NCBI RefSeq assembly: GCF_024713945.1
Contig: NC_134685.1
Coordinates: 682,001 to 746,000 of the forward strand
Direction of reading: 5' to 3'
Length of the DNA stretch: 64,000 bases
From: Dermatophagoides farinae
Lineage: Eukaryota > Arthropoda > Arachnida > Sarcoptiformes > Pyroglyphidae
The position numbers and the translations under genes were made by a program. Under the pieces are notes generated by a model. It saw only the letters and a list, made by a program, of their open reading frames with translations. It was not told the DNA's origin and did no database searches. Shown here piece by piece: positions 1 to 12,234 of the stretch; within the stretch, counting starts at the first letter, position 1; each line of letters opens with the position of its first letter.

Positions 1-1468
1 CGATTACATAGAATGGACATGATTCTTTGTATTTATTCATTTATACGATTATTAATCATTGGCTTAATGTATATGGATGTGGATAGATTTCCATTATATA
101 AATATGATTATGCATCATTGTATTGTTGGGAAAATCGTAAAATAGTCAATAAATTCTTTATAATCATTCAAATATTGATTACAATGATTGAATTTGTTGG
201 TATAAAAACATTTTTCTATACACCATCCAATAGGCTTAGTATTCAGATTCTATATGATTGTATTGTTTATAATACGGATCAATATTATAAAAGTTTTGAT
301 AAGCCTGAAAATATTGCAACAAAAATGTCTATTCGTTTTGATAATCATTATTGTCAACATATCCATCATCATTGTCATCATCATTGCTGTTCATCTATGG
401 TGATGAAAAAATTATTTATATCAATCATCATTAAGCATTTGATTTACATTAAAGTTTGGCTAAAATCATGGCTAGAAATGGATCATATAGACAGGGAAAT
501 GTTTGAAAAAATCAATAAAATGAAACTATTTCCATATGCAACAGCTAAATGCCGTTATAATGTTGTATTGTTTGTAATGATTATCGATTTTTGCACTTTT
601 ATTGGCCATTTTATTGCAAGTCTATTTTTTGCTTTACCATAAACAAATCATTAATGAATTTCATTTCATTATCAAATAAAATAAAGTATCACTAATCATC
701 ATTGGTTTCATGGCAACTTTCAAACAAATTTTTCAATATCAAATTGTTCAAAATTCATTAATAATGAAATTATTGATCATAATGGAATGTCCAATAGTCA
801 TACATAATCTATTACAATTATATCAATATGCAGCATTATTATCATGTACAATAATGGCAACATATCAATTATTTCATTGTGGATTGAATGAATTGAATAG
901 AAAATTTTATAAAATTATTTTGGATAATAAAAAACGACAAAAACAAAAATCAATCAATCAGAATGAATTACAACAATTACAATTCATTTATAGACAACAT
1001 AATCGTCTATCATATTATGAATTATTGACCAATAAACAAACATGGAGCCATTCATTATATTATTTTACTATCATTAGTTTACCGATTAATATTACATTTA
1101 TATGTGAATTGATTTTCGAAGATTTATCCATACAAATACAATTATTATTCATATCGATTATAATCATCCATATGTTAACTGGTCTATTACCATTTCTGAC
1201 ATTAGCAAATGTTTCAAATGATTTTCATAGAATTAGAAATTATATTCTACCAATGCAACCACTATTAAAATGTCGACAACATTTACGAATGAAAATCAAA
1301 TATGATTGTCTTTATGAACGATTAATGTTTGGCAAAAAAATTGCATATACAATTGGACATCTAGCCGAGATAACATTCACCGGTTTAGTGGAAGCATTTT
1401 TACATTATTTTGTTGCTTTTTTTCTAATAATTGGTTTCTATATGAAAGAACAAAATTATAATTTATGA
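1..1468 (+). CDS. multi-pass membrane protein, chemoreceptor-like topology (unrecognised family, 5' end may be outside window)
   Basis: Two open frames join across a likely 67-bp intron (620-686) that is phase-compatible (phase 1), giving exons 13-619 and 687-1468 and about 462 residues from the ATG at 13. The frame is open to the left edge, so earlier residues may be missing. The product is rich in I, L, F and Y, with several hydrophobic segments. A His/Cys-rich loop lies near residues 114-127. A long basic, Q-rich hydrophilic loop (about nt 870-1030) precedes further hydrophobic segments, and a hydrophobic stretch lies near the C-terminus. This resembles the topology of arthropod gustatory-receptor-like proteins, but I do not see their diagnostic C-terminal motif. 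The donor (GTCTAT) and acceptor (AATAAAG) are weak, so a frameshifted pseudogene or two separate ORFs is possible. No function is assigned; the chemoreceptor link is inference only. Confidence 0.55.
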
Positions 1469-2614
1469 ATGAATGAATGAATGAATGGTGAAAATTGAAT
1501 TAAAATAAAACTTTTTTTTTGTTTCACTTTTCAATTACAATTCAATTATTTTTTCATTGGTCAATAGTATATGATAGATATATGACCAAAAAGAAAAACC
1601 GGTGCCGGAACAACTTTCATTGTGTATATATGTGTACAGTGTACAATGTACACCCACACACATATCTTTGTTGTTGCTGTTATTGTTTGACAGCTATACA
1701 AGCATGAAGAATATCAATATCACACACTGACATATGTGTGTGTGTGTGTGTTAATGGCTCCAATAGAGAATAATAAAATATTCTCTCTTTTGCAGTGAAA
1801 CTAACCATTTATTTAAATTAGTTTTTCTTTATATTTTCAAAATAAAAACGACAAGAGAACGAGAAAAAAAAAGAAAAAAAAATCACAAATAAAATAGCAT
1901 ATATTCTACAACCAAAGGCCATTATATATGTTTAACAAAACAAGACAAGAATTTCGCTATTTCTGTAAACTGTAGATTCTTCTTGGATCGTTTATTCAGT
2001 ACAAACCATTGAAAATACACATTGGATTCTTTACATAGCCACTGGAATGGAATAACGTTTGTGGCCATAGCAAACACACACATACACACACACACACAAA
2101 GCATTTTTTTCTGTTGTTGTTGTTGGCAAAGAAAATTGGAATTTCTTCGTTTTGAAAAAAAAAAATTTTCAAAAGCAAAACGAAAAAAACGAAAAAAAAA
2201 TCTAATTTTGTTTCTGACAGGTCTTGCAACAGAGTAACAATAACAACAACAACAACAACAACAGCAACAGTATCAAATGCCAAGGAATAAAAATTTAAAT
2301 GAATGAATGAATGAATCTCACACTAAAAAAAAAATAGTGGACTATTCACATAGATCACACCATTGAAATAAATACCCGGACATAAACAAAAAAAAAATCA
2401 ATTATGAAAAGAAATCCGCTTTATGAAAAGGAGAAAAAAAATGGCCAAAAACAAGGAAAAAAAACTATCTTTTTTCTTTGGAAAAAGAATCACACACACA
2501 CACAAGTGACTTTGGAATTTTTTTTCAGATTCTATTTTTTTTCTTGATTTAAGAAAATTTTTTTTTTCAGGAACCAAAAAAAAAAGAATCTATAGTTTCA
2601 AGAAAAATTAAAAA

Positions 2615-2640
2615 ACACACACACACACACACACACACAC
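2615..2640. repeat. (AC)13 microsatellite
   Basis: Uninterrupted AC dinucleotide run. Similar runs of 8-15 units recur throughout the gene-poor parts of the window. Confidence 0.95.
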
Positions 2641-5067
2641 GAGGCCAATATGTCTTTATAATAATGAAAAATATCCAGTTACTCTGTGGGTGAAATCTTT
2701 TTTTTTTCGTTTTTTCGTTTTTTTTTCTGGTTGTTCATTTAATGATTTTGGCAGAATTTTCGTGCATGTAATTTTTAATTCAATATCTCTGCCCTTTAGC
2801 TTATTTGGTTGTTTAACTTTTTTTTCACCATCATCATCATCATCATCATCATTATGATCTTATTATTCACGCTCAAACAAACAAACAAACAGAAAAAAAA
2901 CAAAATTCATAGATGTTGTAATGTGAAAAAAAAGCCAACGATATAGAAACAAAATCAAACCTAACCTAAGAACCGAGATTATAGGAAAAAAAATTGATTT
3001 TCACATTGATAAAGTGATAAAATTCATTTTTTTCCATCTTTCATCATCATCATCATCAATTTTTGACGATGATGAATATTTCATTTTTTTTTGCAATGAT
3101 AAATGAAATGAAATATTAATCATAATCATAATGAATTTAGAATTAAACAAAAACAAAAAATAAATGGAAAATCTTCATCATCGTCAGCATCTTTATATGG
3201 TGGAAACAAAATGAAATGATACGCCTACGCAAGCATTACACACATATACGAATAAATAAATAATAAACAACAACGAAAAAAATCCGATTGATTTTTTTTT
3301 CGGGACATGAAAATATTATCAAAATTCTTACGGCCATATATAATCATTCAACCCACTTTATTTTGAAAGAATTCTACGAATAAAATACCAACAGAATCAT
3401 CATGATATATGATCACAAACCACATATATAAAGAATATAATCAACATTGATCAGAACATCATCATGTTGATGATGATAATCAAAATTTACAAAGAACAAC
3501 GAATTCTTATTATTTCTTAACTAAATACAGAAATTTGTGTGTTATAGACACACAAATTCATGTCATCCATTCAAGATATAAAAAAAAACCCTTCAGGCAA
3601 AAAAAATATGTCCTAATCACCCGAATATCATTATACCACTCAGACATACCACCAGACAAACAGAAAAATTGGATTGAACATAATCAGCAGAAAAAAAAGA
3701 AAAAGAAAAAATAGAAACGGAAACAAAGCTTAATGAAATTATCAGAATGAAAGCGTTTTTATTTATGAAAAATAAATGAAAGAAAGTTTTCGGGAAAAAG
3801 AAATTTTCCTGAAATGTTTCAAGATTCAATAGAAAAAAATGTAAAAAAAAAAATTTTTCTCTCGCTTCATCACAATTGTAAACAAAACCGAAACCAAAAC
3901 CAAAACCAAAAAAAAAACATGATTCCAATGCTGATAATCGATCCAAATGGGACAATATGAAATGAAAAGAGTGGCACCATTCATTCATTTAATTTTTTGA
4001 AAATTTTCAAACAAATCAATTCAGTGGTATGGTTTCGTTTTTGTTCAATGATGGTGGTGATTAAATTGATTTTTTTTTCTTGTTTGAAAAGAAGAAAAGT
4101 GTCAGAAAACAAACACACACACACACAAGGAAAAAACTCCAATTGAATGGATTGAATTGAATTAGAAATTTTCTTTGAAAAGAAAAAAAAAATTAATTAA
4201 ATTGTATTTCATTTTCTTTCATTATCCCCCCCAAAAAAATCAGTATTATCACCACCACCACCCACCACCCAATTTCGGTGATGAAAATCACGTCATCATT
4301 GAATAGCCCTCGGTTTACATTCATTTCATTCATTATATCAAAAAATATCACACACACACACACACAGATAAACGCCAAAAATCACTGAAATGTTAGCTTC
4401 ACCACCATAAATTTATATTGACCACCATTTATTATTATTAGTGTATATATGGCTCATTTGAGCCAACACAACAGCAACAACAACAACAACAAAAAATCCG
4501 CTATCTCTAAATGACCAATTTTTCTCATTTGAATGAAAATCTTTGAAACAGGAATGAAACAAAAAAAAAATTATCATCATCATTTGCAACACCATTTCAA
4601 AAACGAAACACACACAAAGCGAGAAAAAATCAATGTGAAATGCAAATTTTTCAGCCAAAAAATACACAAACAATAAAACAAAATGGCGAAAAAAAAAATC
4701 GATAATGATAAAATGATAATGCTGATGGTTGCTGATGCTAAACGCATCTTTATCGATTTTCATTTTAAATTTTCAATTTTTTTTTCGTCGAAAAAAAATT
4801 GAAATTTTAAATCAATCTGCAAAAATATGTTGTTGATCTAGGAAAAATCACTGACTAAAAAGCAAACAAATTTAAAATCATGTATAATGGAAACTTTATT
4901 TTTGGTTTGTTTTTTCAAATGTACAAAAACCAACCAAAATAAAAAGCAGCATACACACGCACAGGAAATGATTTCTGAATCAGCAGCATCATAAAGTGAA
5001 AATTTTAGAAAAAAACAAAACAAAAAAAAACACAGACACCGTGATAACAAACAACATCCGTTGCTCC

Positions 5068-5095
5068 AAAAAAAAAAAAAAAAAAAAAAAAAAAA
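5068..5095. repeat. poly-A tract of 28
   Basis: Uninterrupted A homopolymer in a gene-poor region. No transposon body or target-site duplication is recognisable next to it. Confidence 0.9.
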
Positions 5096-5666
5096 CAGAA
5101 TGAATATTCTTCGTTCACATATGAAAGAATTTTTCCATTTGTTTTTTGGAAGAAACTTTTAAAATAACGTAGTAAACGAAAAGTTTTTTTTTCATAGAAA
5201 AAAAAACAAAATCCATCATATAAAAAAAGGAAAAAAGAAAATTCTGATTATATTATTATTAAGTTTTTGATTAAGATTTATTAAGACAATTTTGAAAATG
5301 ATGAACATGAAAAACTTTTGAATGATTCTGACCTTGAAACGAATAGCTTTATTAATCAGCACACGTTGCTGAATCATGATGTGGTGCAGTCATTCAATAG
5401 AACATAGAAAGAGTTCGAATTCGAACAAGAACAAGAAAAAAAAACAAATAAAATAATCGATCATATATCGATATATATGGAATTTTATACTGCAGTTGTA
5501 GCAGCAGCAGCAGCCAGTGAATCAATTAATTTTCTTTTTTCACTTGTAATATGGATGTAAATAGACGCAGTATTGAAGCTCGAATATTGACAAGGAGGCT
5601 ATGTCATTCAAACAAATCTCTCTCTTGGTATGTGGATTTTGAGTTGTTGAATGAAAATCAGAAATG

Positions 5667-6055
5667 TTTTTTTTTTTTTTTGGCCTTTTTATCCCTGAGT
5701 GGGTGGATTTTGGGATTTTCATCTAAATAGCGAATCGAATGAATGAACATCATTCTCACATACACACCAGAGCAATGAATTTGGAAAATTTCTATTTTGA
5801 CATTGATGAAAATTGATTGAATGTTGATTTTGTATTTTTGTCTTGTTTCTTTTGATGATGACATTTTCTCGAGAATATCGTATGTTTTTTTTTTGGCCTT
5901 TTTAAATTTGAAAAAAAAGTAGAACATCATTCTCACATACACAAAAAAAGGAATCAAGATGATGAGAAAATTTCTCTTTCTCGAGAATATCGTATAAATT
6001 TGAAAAAAAAGTAGAAAAAAAGGAATCAAGATGATGAGAAAATTTCTCTTTCTTT
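5667..6055. repeat. nested imperfect tandem duplication
   Basis: Several blocks occur twice. A T-run followed by GGCCTTTTT is at about 5668 and 5885. GAACATCATTCTCACATACA is at 5745 and 5922. TTTCTCGAGAATATCGTAT is at 5865 and 5977. AAATTTGAAAAAAAAGTAGA is at 5904 and 5997. GGAATCAAGATGATGAGAAA is at 5950 and 6022. The last two pairs are offset by 93 and 72 bp, so one copy lacks about 21 bp that the other has. Confidence 0.85.
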
Positions 6056-7501
6056 CATTTCATTTTTTTTTTTTGTTCAAGACACACACGTATATACGAC
6101 CTTTCGATGAACAAATTCTATTGAATTGAATTGAAAAATTTCAAACCAGACGCACACACCATTGATGTGATTATAGGGTAGAAATAGTTTAGTAATGTCA
6201 AGCAATAAAAAAAAGGATACGAAACAAAAAAAAAACAATTTTTCACACACACACACCAAAAAAACACAAATACATTGAATCGACTGAAATTACTAAAGTT
6301 TTTTTTCGGCCAACAACAGATAATTGTCGGTCATATATTACAATATATATGTTCACAATTGTCATCAACAACCATCATTGACCATCATATGGTAAACAGA
6401 TCACGTTCTTCTCAATAAAAGAGAAAAAACTAAAAATAAAAATAAAAATAAAACACAGAGAAAAATAAATATATATTTCTTTCGATTTCACTGCCTATAT
6501 ATATATATACCGGGGAAATCTCGTGTTCTAGATGATTAATCAAGATGGAAAAAAAAGAGAGATAAAAATTAAAAAAAAATGGTACAAGTACAAATGACCA
6601 ACAATCATTATTTGAAAATGAATAAAATATGAAAAAAAACATGGTGGCAAATAGAAAAATGTAAATGCGTGTGTGTGTGTGTGGCCAGAAAATGATCAAA
6701 AAAAAAACCACAACTTCAATGTCAATTCAATGCAATTGACAATGATCATTTTGAACAGATCTCGATGATGATGATGATTGTCAATTACAAATCTGAAGAG
6801 TCATCATCCAAAAAAGTTTTTCATTTTTTTTCAATTTAATTCCAGTTTTTTTTTTGGAAAAAATTGAAAATTCTTTTCATGAATTTTCAAAGAATTTTTA
6901 CTGAATGAATCAAAATCTAAATATCAAAAGATCATAGCAACAAGGGAAAGGCAGTAGTAGTCAATGAAAATGTCAAACAAAACAACAACAACAACAAAAA
7001 AAATTTGATTTGATTGATCAAGATCCTTACATATTACATACATAAGCCAGAAAAAAAGTAATCGTGATTAAACCAGATTTCATTACATTTGATCACTGAA
7101 AACAAATTATAACCACCCACCCACCACCACCACCACCACCACCAACAGCTGCTGACCAATTGATTACTACTACTGTAATCAAGAAAAAAAATACAAAAAT
7201 AATTTTTCCGGAAACTTTTCCAAGAAATAGATTTCTGTTTGCTTCTTTTTTGCCACTTATATTATCGTATATATCCATAGTATAGGTGACAAACACAATG
7301 ATGATGATGATGATGATTAATCAATCAAAATAATAATACATCACATTCGCAATCATCATTAGGGATAATTGTACAAAAAAAAAAGAAAAAAAAAGAAATT
7401 AATTATAACACAATGTTTCGATATAATAATTTAATTATGAAAAAAAATCTCTTTTCATCATCATCACCATCATCAAAACTGTCAATCACAATTATTTTAA
7501 T

Positions 7502-7559
7502 AACAACAACAACAACAACAACAAATGCAACAACAACAACAACGACGACGACGACGACA
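7502..7559. repeat. (CAA)n/(CGA)n compound microsatellite
   Basis: Runs of CAA, interrupted once, pass into CGA units. Depending on frame and strand, translation gives only T, V or similar homopolymers, so the ORFs covering it are not taken as genes. Confidence 0.9.
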
Positions 7560-9770
7560 ACATTTTTTTTTGTCATTGTGTTAATTAAATTGAAATTGAA
7601 AATGTCAACACCATACACACACACACACACTATAATTACATTTAACCCAATCTCTTTATATCAATCTTGTAATAATCAAATAAACATCAAATGACGAAAA
7701 AAAAAATTTCATACCATTAGAAAATGAAATGATTCTAAAACTAAAACCAAAACCAAAACCGGAAAAAAAATGTATCACACCTAATCTTTGTTCCACTCAA
7801 ACACATACACACACACACACACAACCATGTGATTATAATTCAAAATGATTGAAAAAAAAGAAGAGATCCATGCCAATCACACACACACACACACACATAG
7901 AATGGATCCAAAATGATAGGATAAATAAATATTTCTTGGAATTCAGGAACTACATGGTTCATCATGGAATTTTTTTTTCTGTTTGAGTGTTGATAGTAGT
8001 GGTAGACAGAAGAAAACGAAAAAAAAAATTCCGATTTATGAATCTCTTCCATTTTTTTTTCATCGAATCGTCCAATAAATATTAATATATATTGAAAATG
8101 ATGAAATTCCATTGAGCAAAGAAAAATGGATTTTTTTTCACTTTCTATTTGACTTGTATTATATTACTGATGATGATGATGATGATTATTTGTGTGTGTT
8201 GTACGTTTGGAATTTTGATATTATCACAAAATAGTCATCATCATTAATTACTAACACACACACACAGAGAGACAGACACAACATTCATAAATGACGTATT
8301 AATCATTAAAATAGACAGAAAAATGTATCATTCAAATGACAGATGATGACCAAGAAGAAAAAAAAACATGAAAAAAAATTTGTACATTTCATTCATTCAA
8401 ATGATAAATGATGAATCGATTAATGATAAATTGTTGTTGTTGTTGTAGAAATTAAACATTTTTTTTTTGTTAACAACAACAACAACAATCCAAACGGAAA
8501 CTTTTATTCCCTGTTATGACCTATACAATTTCATGATCAATGATGATTATCGATTAATCATTGAATCATCTTACAAATGTAGTGTGTGTGTGCGTGCGTG
8601 TGCGTGTGTGTGTGAACAAAAAAAAAAAATTCAAATATTTTCAAACATTGCCAATTCGAAATGCTATTAACCTTTCTGTTTCCGGAGAGAAAAAAAAACT
8701 GATGAATAATTTAAATAAATAACCCGTTATTTATAGGAATAAATAAATAAAAAAATAAAAAAAAATTTACAATTTAAATTCCAAAAAAAAAGAATACAGA
8801 ATTTCAATGGAGAAAATCAGAAAAATTCAAATTCAATTTCAAGAAAAAAAAAGAAAGAATCGACATTGACATTGCACTCATAATCATCATCATTATGATC
8901 ATTTTTCTTAGGAATATAACCGATTTAATACCAAAAAAAAATAGTCAAAATTTTGATCCAAAATAAATTGATCCAAGAAATCTAAATCGTATTTGGAACA
9001 TCTTTTTTTTTTTTGGTTCCACTTTTATGCTCAATTCATTCTCACCCTCATTTAATGATGATAATCTTGAAACTTTATTCGCATTCTAGCATAATCTTTT
9101 TTTTTCTACTGATTGGTATTTGTCAATATATTATGATTATTATTACATAATCACCAAAAAAAAAAACAAAAACAAAAACAAAAACAAAAAAAAAATCAAT
9201 TTTTTTCACACACACACACACTAGGGGGCGCTCGATTAAATTGAATCATAATGTAATTTTTATTATTGTCACATCATTTTTTTTTTCTTATCACACTCAC
9301 ACTAGCAACAAAGTTCAAACTTTTAAATTTCATTTAGAATGGATCCATCCATTAGTGGGGAAAAAAAAAATTTTTTTTTTTTCACATTTCAATCATCATC
9401 ATGAAAATGAGAAAATGATTTTTTTTCTCATTCACCGGAAAATAGTGATGTAAAACATCCGGAAAATTAATGAAAAATTTTTTCATTTAACTAAACAAAA
9501 ATCCTCACCCTCCGAAAGCATTAGTATTAGGAATTCAAATTATTTTTTTAGTTTCAACAAAAAAAAAAAAAAAAAAAAGAAGAACCCAATTTGTATCTAA
9601 ACGACAAACCTCTGTCGCACATACACACACACACACACATATAAATGACAATCATAAGGCAGGCATAATCAATCAAAAGTTTTTTTTAGAAAAAAACTTA
9701 TCAAATTAAATTATATTTTTTTTTAAAACAAAAATGCACCAAAATAAAAATAAAAACTATCTCTACATAC

Positions 9771-10266
9771 CTTTCAATGCCGATAAATGTCAATGTTAAT
9801 GATGTAACAAAAACACTTAATAATTGTACAAATTGTGCCGTTGGACATAGCCAATGTGGAAATATCCATTGGCCGAGCATAAAATCTGTATATGTGAATG
9901 GTACACACAATACGCCAATAGTGATGTCCGATACAGCCAAATTGATTAAATATTTTCTTATATTATGTGCCGATTCTTTTCCATATATTTCAACAATAAT
10001 AACAGTTAAATTACCAATCAATGCTAATAACGATGTTAATGAATATAATGAAATAAGAAACCATTGTCCAAAATGATTTGGTACAGCTTCTAATTCTGTA
10101 ACATTGAAGCAATCATATTCTTCATTTATTAATGGTGAGATGATGATGATGATGATGATATAGTGATAGGATCAATCGAAGGATCAATCAAACCACCAAA
10201 CTTTTCTGAATGATGATAAAGATGACTTAGATTATGCATAAGGCTATCATGATAAAAATCGGCCAT
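9771..10266 (-). CDS. class A (rhodopsin-family) peptide GPCR, first coding exon, partial, frame broken in repeat
   Basis: The minus strand encodes the extracellular N-terminus and TM1-TM3 of a rhodopsin-family receptor. TM1 ends in GNLTVI, TM2 carries LINLAVSD, the first extracellular loop has GQWIFPHWLCP (the disulfide Cys), and TM3 ends in the DRY-equivalent IGIERY. The codon for that R/Y is interrupted by a good donor (AG|GTATGT at 9770), so more exons must follow; none were found to the left. Peptide receptors such as the NPY/GPR83-like group have similar loops, but the ligand is unknown. A well-placed ATG at 10266 opens a frame (MADFYHDSLM...) that runs into a (TCA)6 repeat and stops at 10129. 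The receptor frame is open from 10171. The two frames differ by one base, so there is either an indel in the repeat or a weak intron. Codons are otherwise intact. Confidence 0.75.
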
Positions 10267-12210
10267 TTTGATGATAATGGTTTTCTATGGATGATGATTA
10301 ATTGATAATAATGGATCGACGATCAATGTAATGATGATATAATTCGGTTATAACGTTTTCGTTGTTGTTGTCGTTTTTCAATCAATCAATCAAGTCTAAA
10401 AAACAAAAACAGAAAAAAAATTGAATTTTAAATAAAAACTTTTTTTGTAGTAAAAAGTTTTTGGCAAAAAAAAAACAAAATATGGAAATGAATGGGAAAT
10501 TTTCCTAGAAAACATTATTCGATTTGTCAAAAAAAAAAAATAAAAAAATAAACAGATGAATGAATGAATGCAAAGTGAATTATTTATTGTATATGTGTAT
10601 TGAGTGTATGAAAGTGTTTGAATTGTTACTAATAAATTGTCGATATGTGTGAATAGGAAAAAACGTGACATTTCCATCCAAACACACACACACACAACCA
10701 AATTGGATAATAAACATCACAAAAATGCTGAAAATTGTGACAACAACAACAACAACAAAAATCACAAACCAACAACAAACCAACCAAATGAATGAAATGA
10801 AAAATTGTTTGCGTTTTGTGTGTGTGTGTGTATGAGTGTGTTTAATTCAAAAAAAAGAAAACAAAATTTCACTTGCTGGATTTCATTTCAAAAAGGAAAT
10901 AAAATTCCTTTCAATTTTGAATCTCTACTTGAAAAGTGTTAATCAAAAAGACAAAAAAAACAACAAAATGAAAATGAAATTGCCCGTACACACACACACA
11001 CACACACAATATACAGACAACATCATCAAGTGTAATTCAATATAATTGAATTTGATTATTAACACAAATAATGCTGGTTTGGAATAATGGTCTGTTTGGT
11101 CGGTCAATATAAGTTGTGTGTGTGTGTGTGTGTGTTGTTGACCATTTTTATTATTATTTTTTTTCATTCCATAGAATTGAGTATACATAATGATGATGTT
11201 TTATATCATCATTTGATTATCTTAAATTAGATAAAGAAAGAATAAAATTCGTGTTTCTGTGAATAAAAATAACACACTTATTCAGATATATATATACAGA
11301 ATATATGTTAATGAAAAGGATTATTTTGTATTAAAATCTGACACAAAAAAAGACATTAATTTTGTTCACACAATCACAAAAAAAGCTAGCTACGTTCAAT
11401 AATGGATTAGCAATGTCATTTCGATGAATCCAAATTTAAATTTGACAAAAATCGTTTTAAAAACCTAGATTAGGCTTGGCTATACACACACACACACACA
11501 CACACAGGCACATGGCTGGCGTGGAAACATTTTTTTTTCTCATTTTAAAACTGATATAATAAAATTTTCCAAAGAAAATTCAAATTCTTTTATATATACC
11601 GATAAAATGGAAATTTTACCGTCATTATCATATTAAAATGTCATCTAAATTGTCAAATTTATCAAAGAAAGAGACAAATTTATCAAGAATATTCTAATCA
11701 TTATTATTATTATTATTTCTTAAAGTAAAAAAAAAATAGCAAATTCATGGTTCTGTAATCTATCATCATCATCATCATCATCATCATAAGCAGCAACCGA
11801 AAGAAAGAAAAAAAAACGAAAATCCATTGTTTATGATGATGATGATGATGAGGATGACAGGTCAATTTTTATAAATTTCAAAGATGTTGTGTGTGATATG
11901 TATGTGAGAACTGAAAGTAATGAAAAAAAAAAAAAATGAAAATACCATGCGATGGCCAAAATAACGAAACGAAAACATTTAGATAATAAGAAGAGAAAAA
12001 ATGCATTCATGAAAATGAAAATGCTGCCAAATGTATGGTGAGCGTTCCAGATTCATCACTACAACAACGACAACCACCACTTATTTTAGATGAAGCCAAA
12101 AAAAAAAACGTTATTCTACATGGTAATTCATACGATACGATAGAAAGAGTAAAAGTAATTTGAATTTATTTTTTCATACTAAACATATAATGATTAAGAA
12201 TAAGAATTCG

Positions 12211-12234
12211 CACACACACACACACACACACACA
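12211..12234. repeat. (CA)12 microsatellite
   Basis: Perfect CA run in non-coding DNA. Confidence 0.95.

Larger units (their letters stand above)
1469..9770. other. gene-poor low-complexity stretch
   Basis: About 8.3 kb of A/T tracts, (CA)n, (GAT)n, (CAA)n and short tandem repeats, without any ORF I can support. Higher-complexity islands occur at about 1922-2070, 5330-5420 and 5540-5640, but none has a recognised product. The downstream exons of the GPCR at 9771-10266 would have to lie here or beyond the left edge; I could not find them. Confidence 0.6.

Noticed and set aside
2041-2100. Regular CA repeats resembling array structure (also elsewhere)
   Set aside because: Simple dinucleotide repeats, not CRISPR; no spacers and a eukaryotic context.
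5540-5722. Short minus-strand ORF with an ordinary-looking segment (ICLNDIASLSIFELQYC)
   Set aside because: Does not match GPCR TM4-TM7 or any domain I know, and splice sites are unconvincing.
7403-7694. ORFs on both strands over CAA/CGA repeats
   Set aside because: Protein is T or V homopolymer from the microsatellite.
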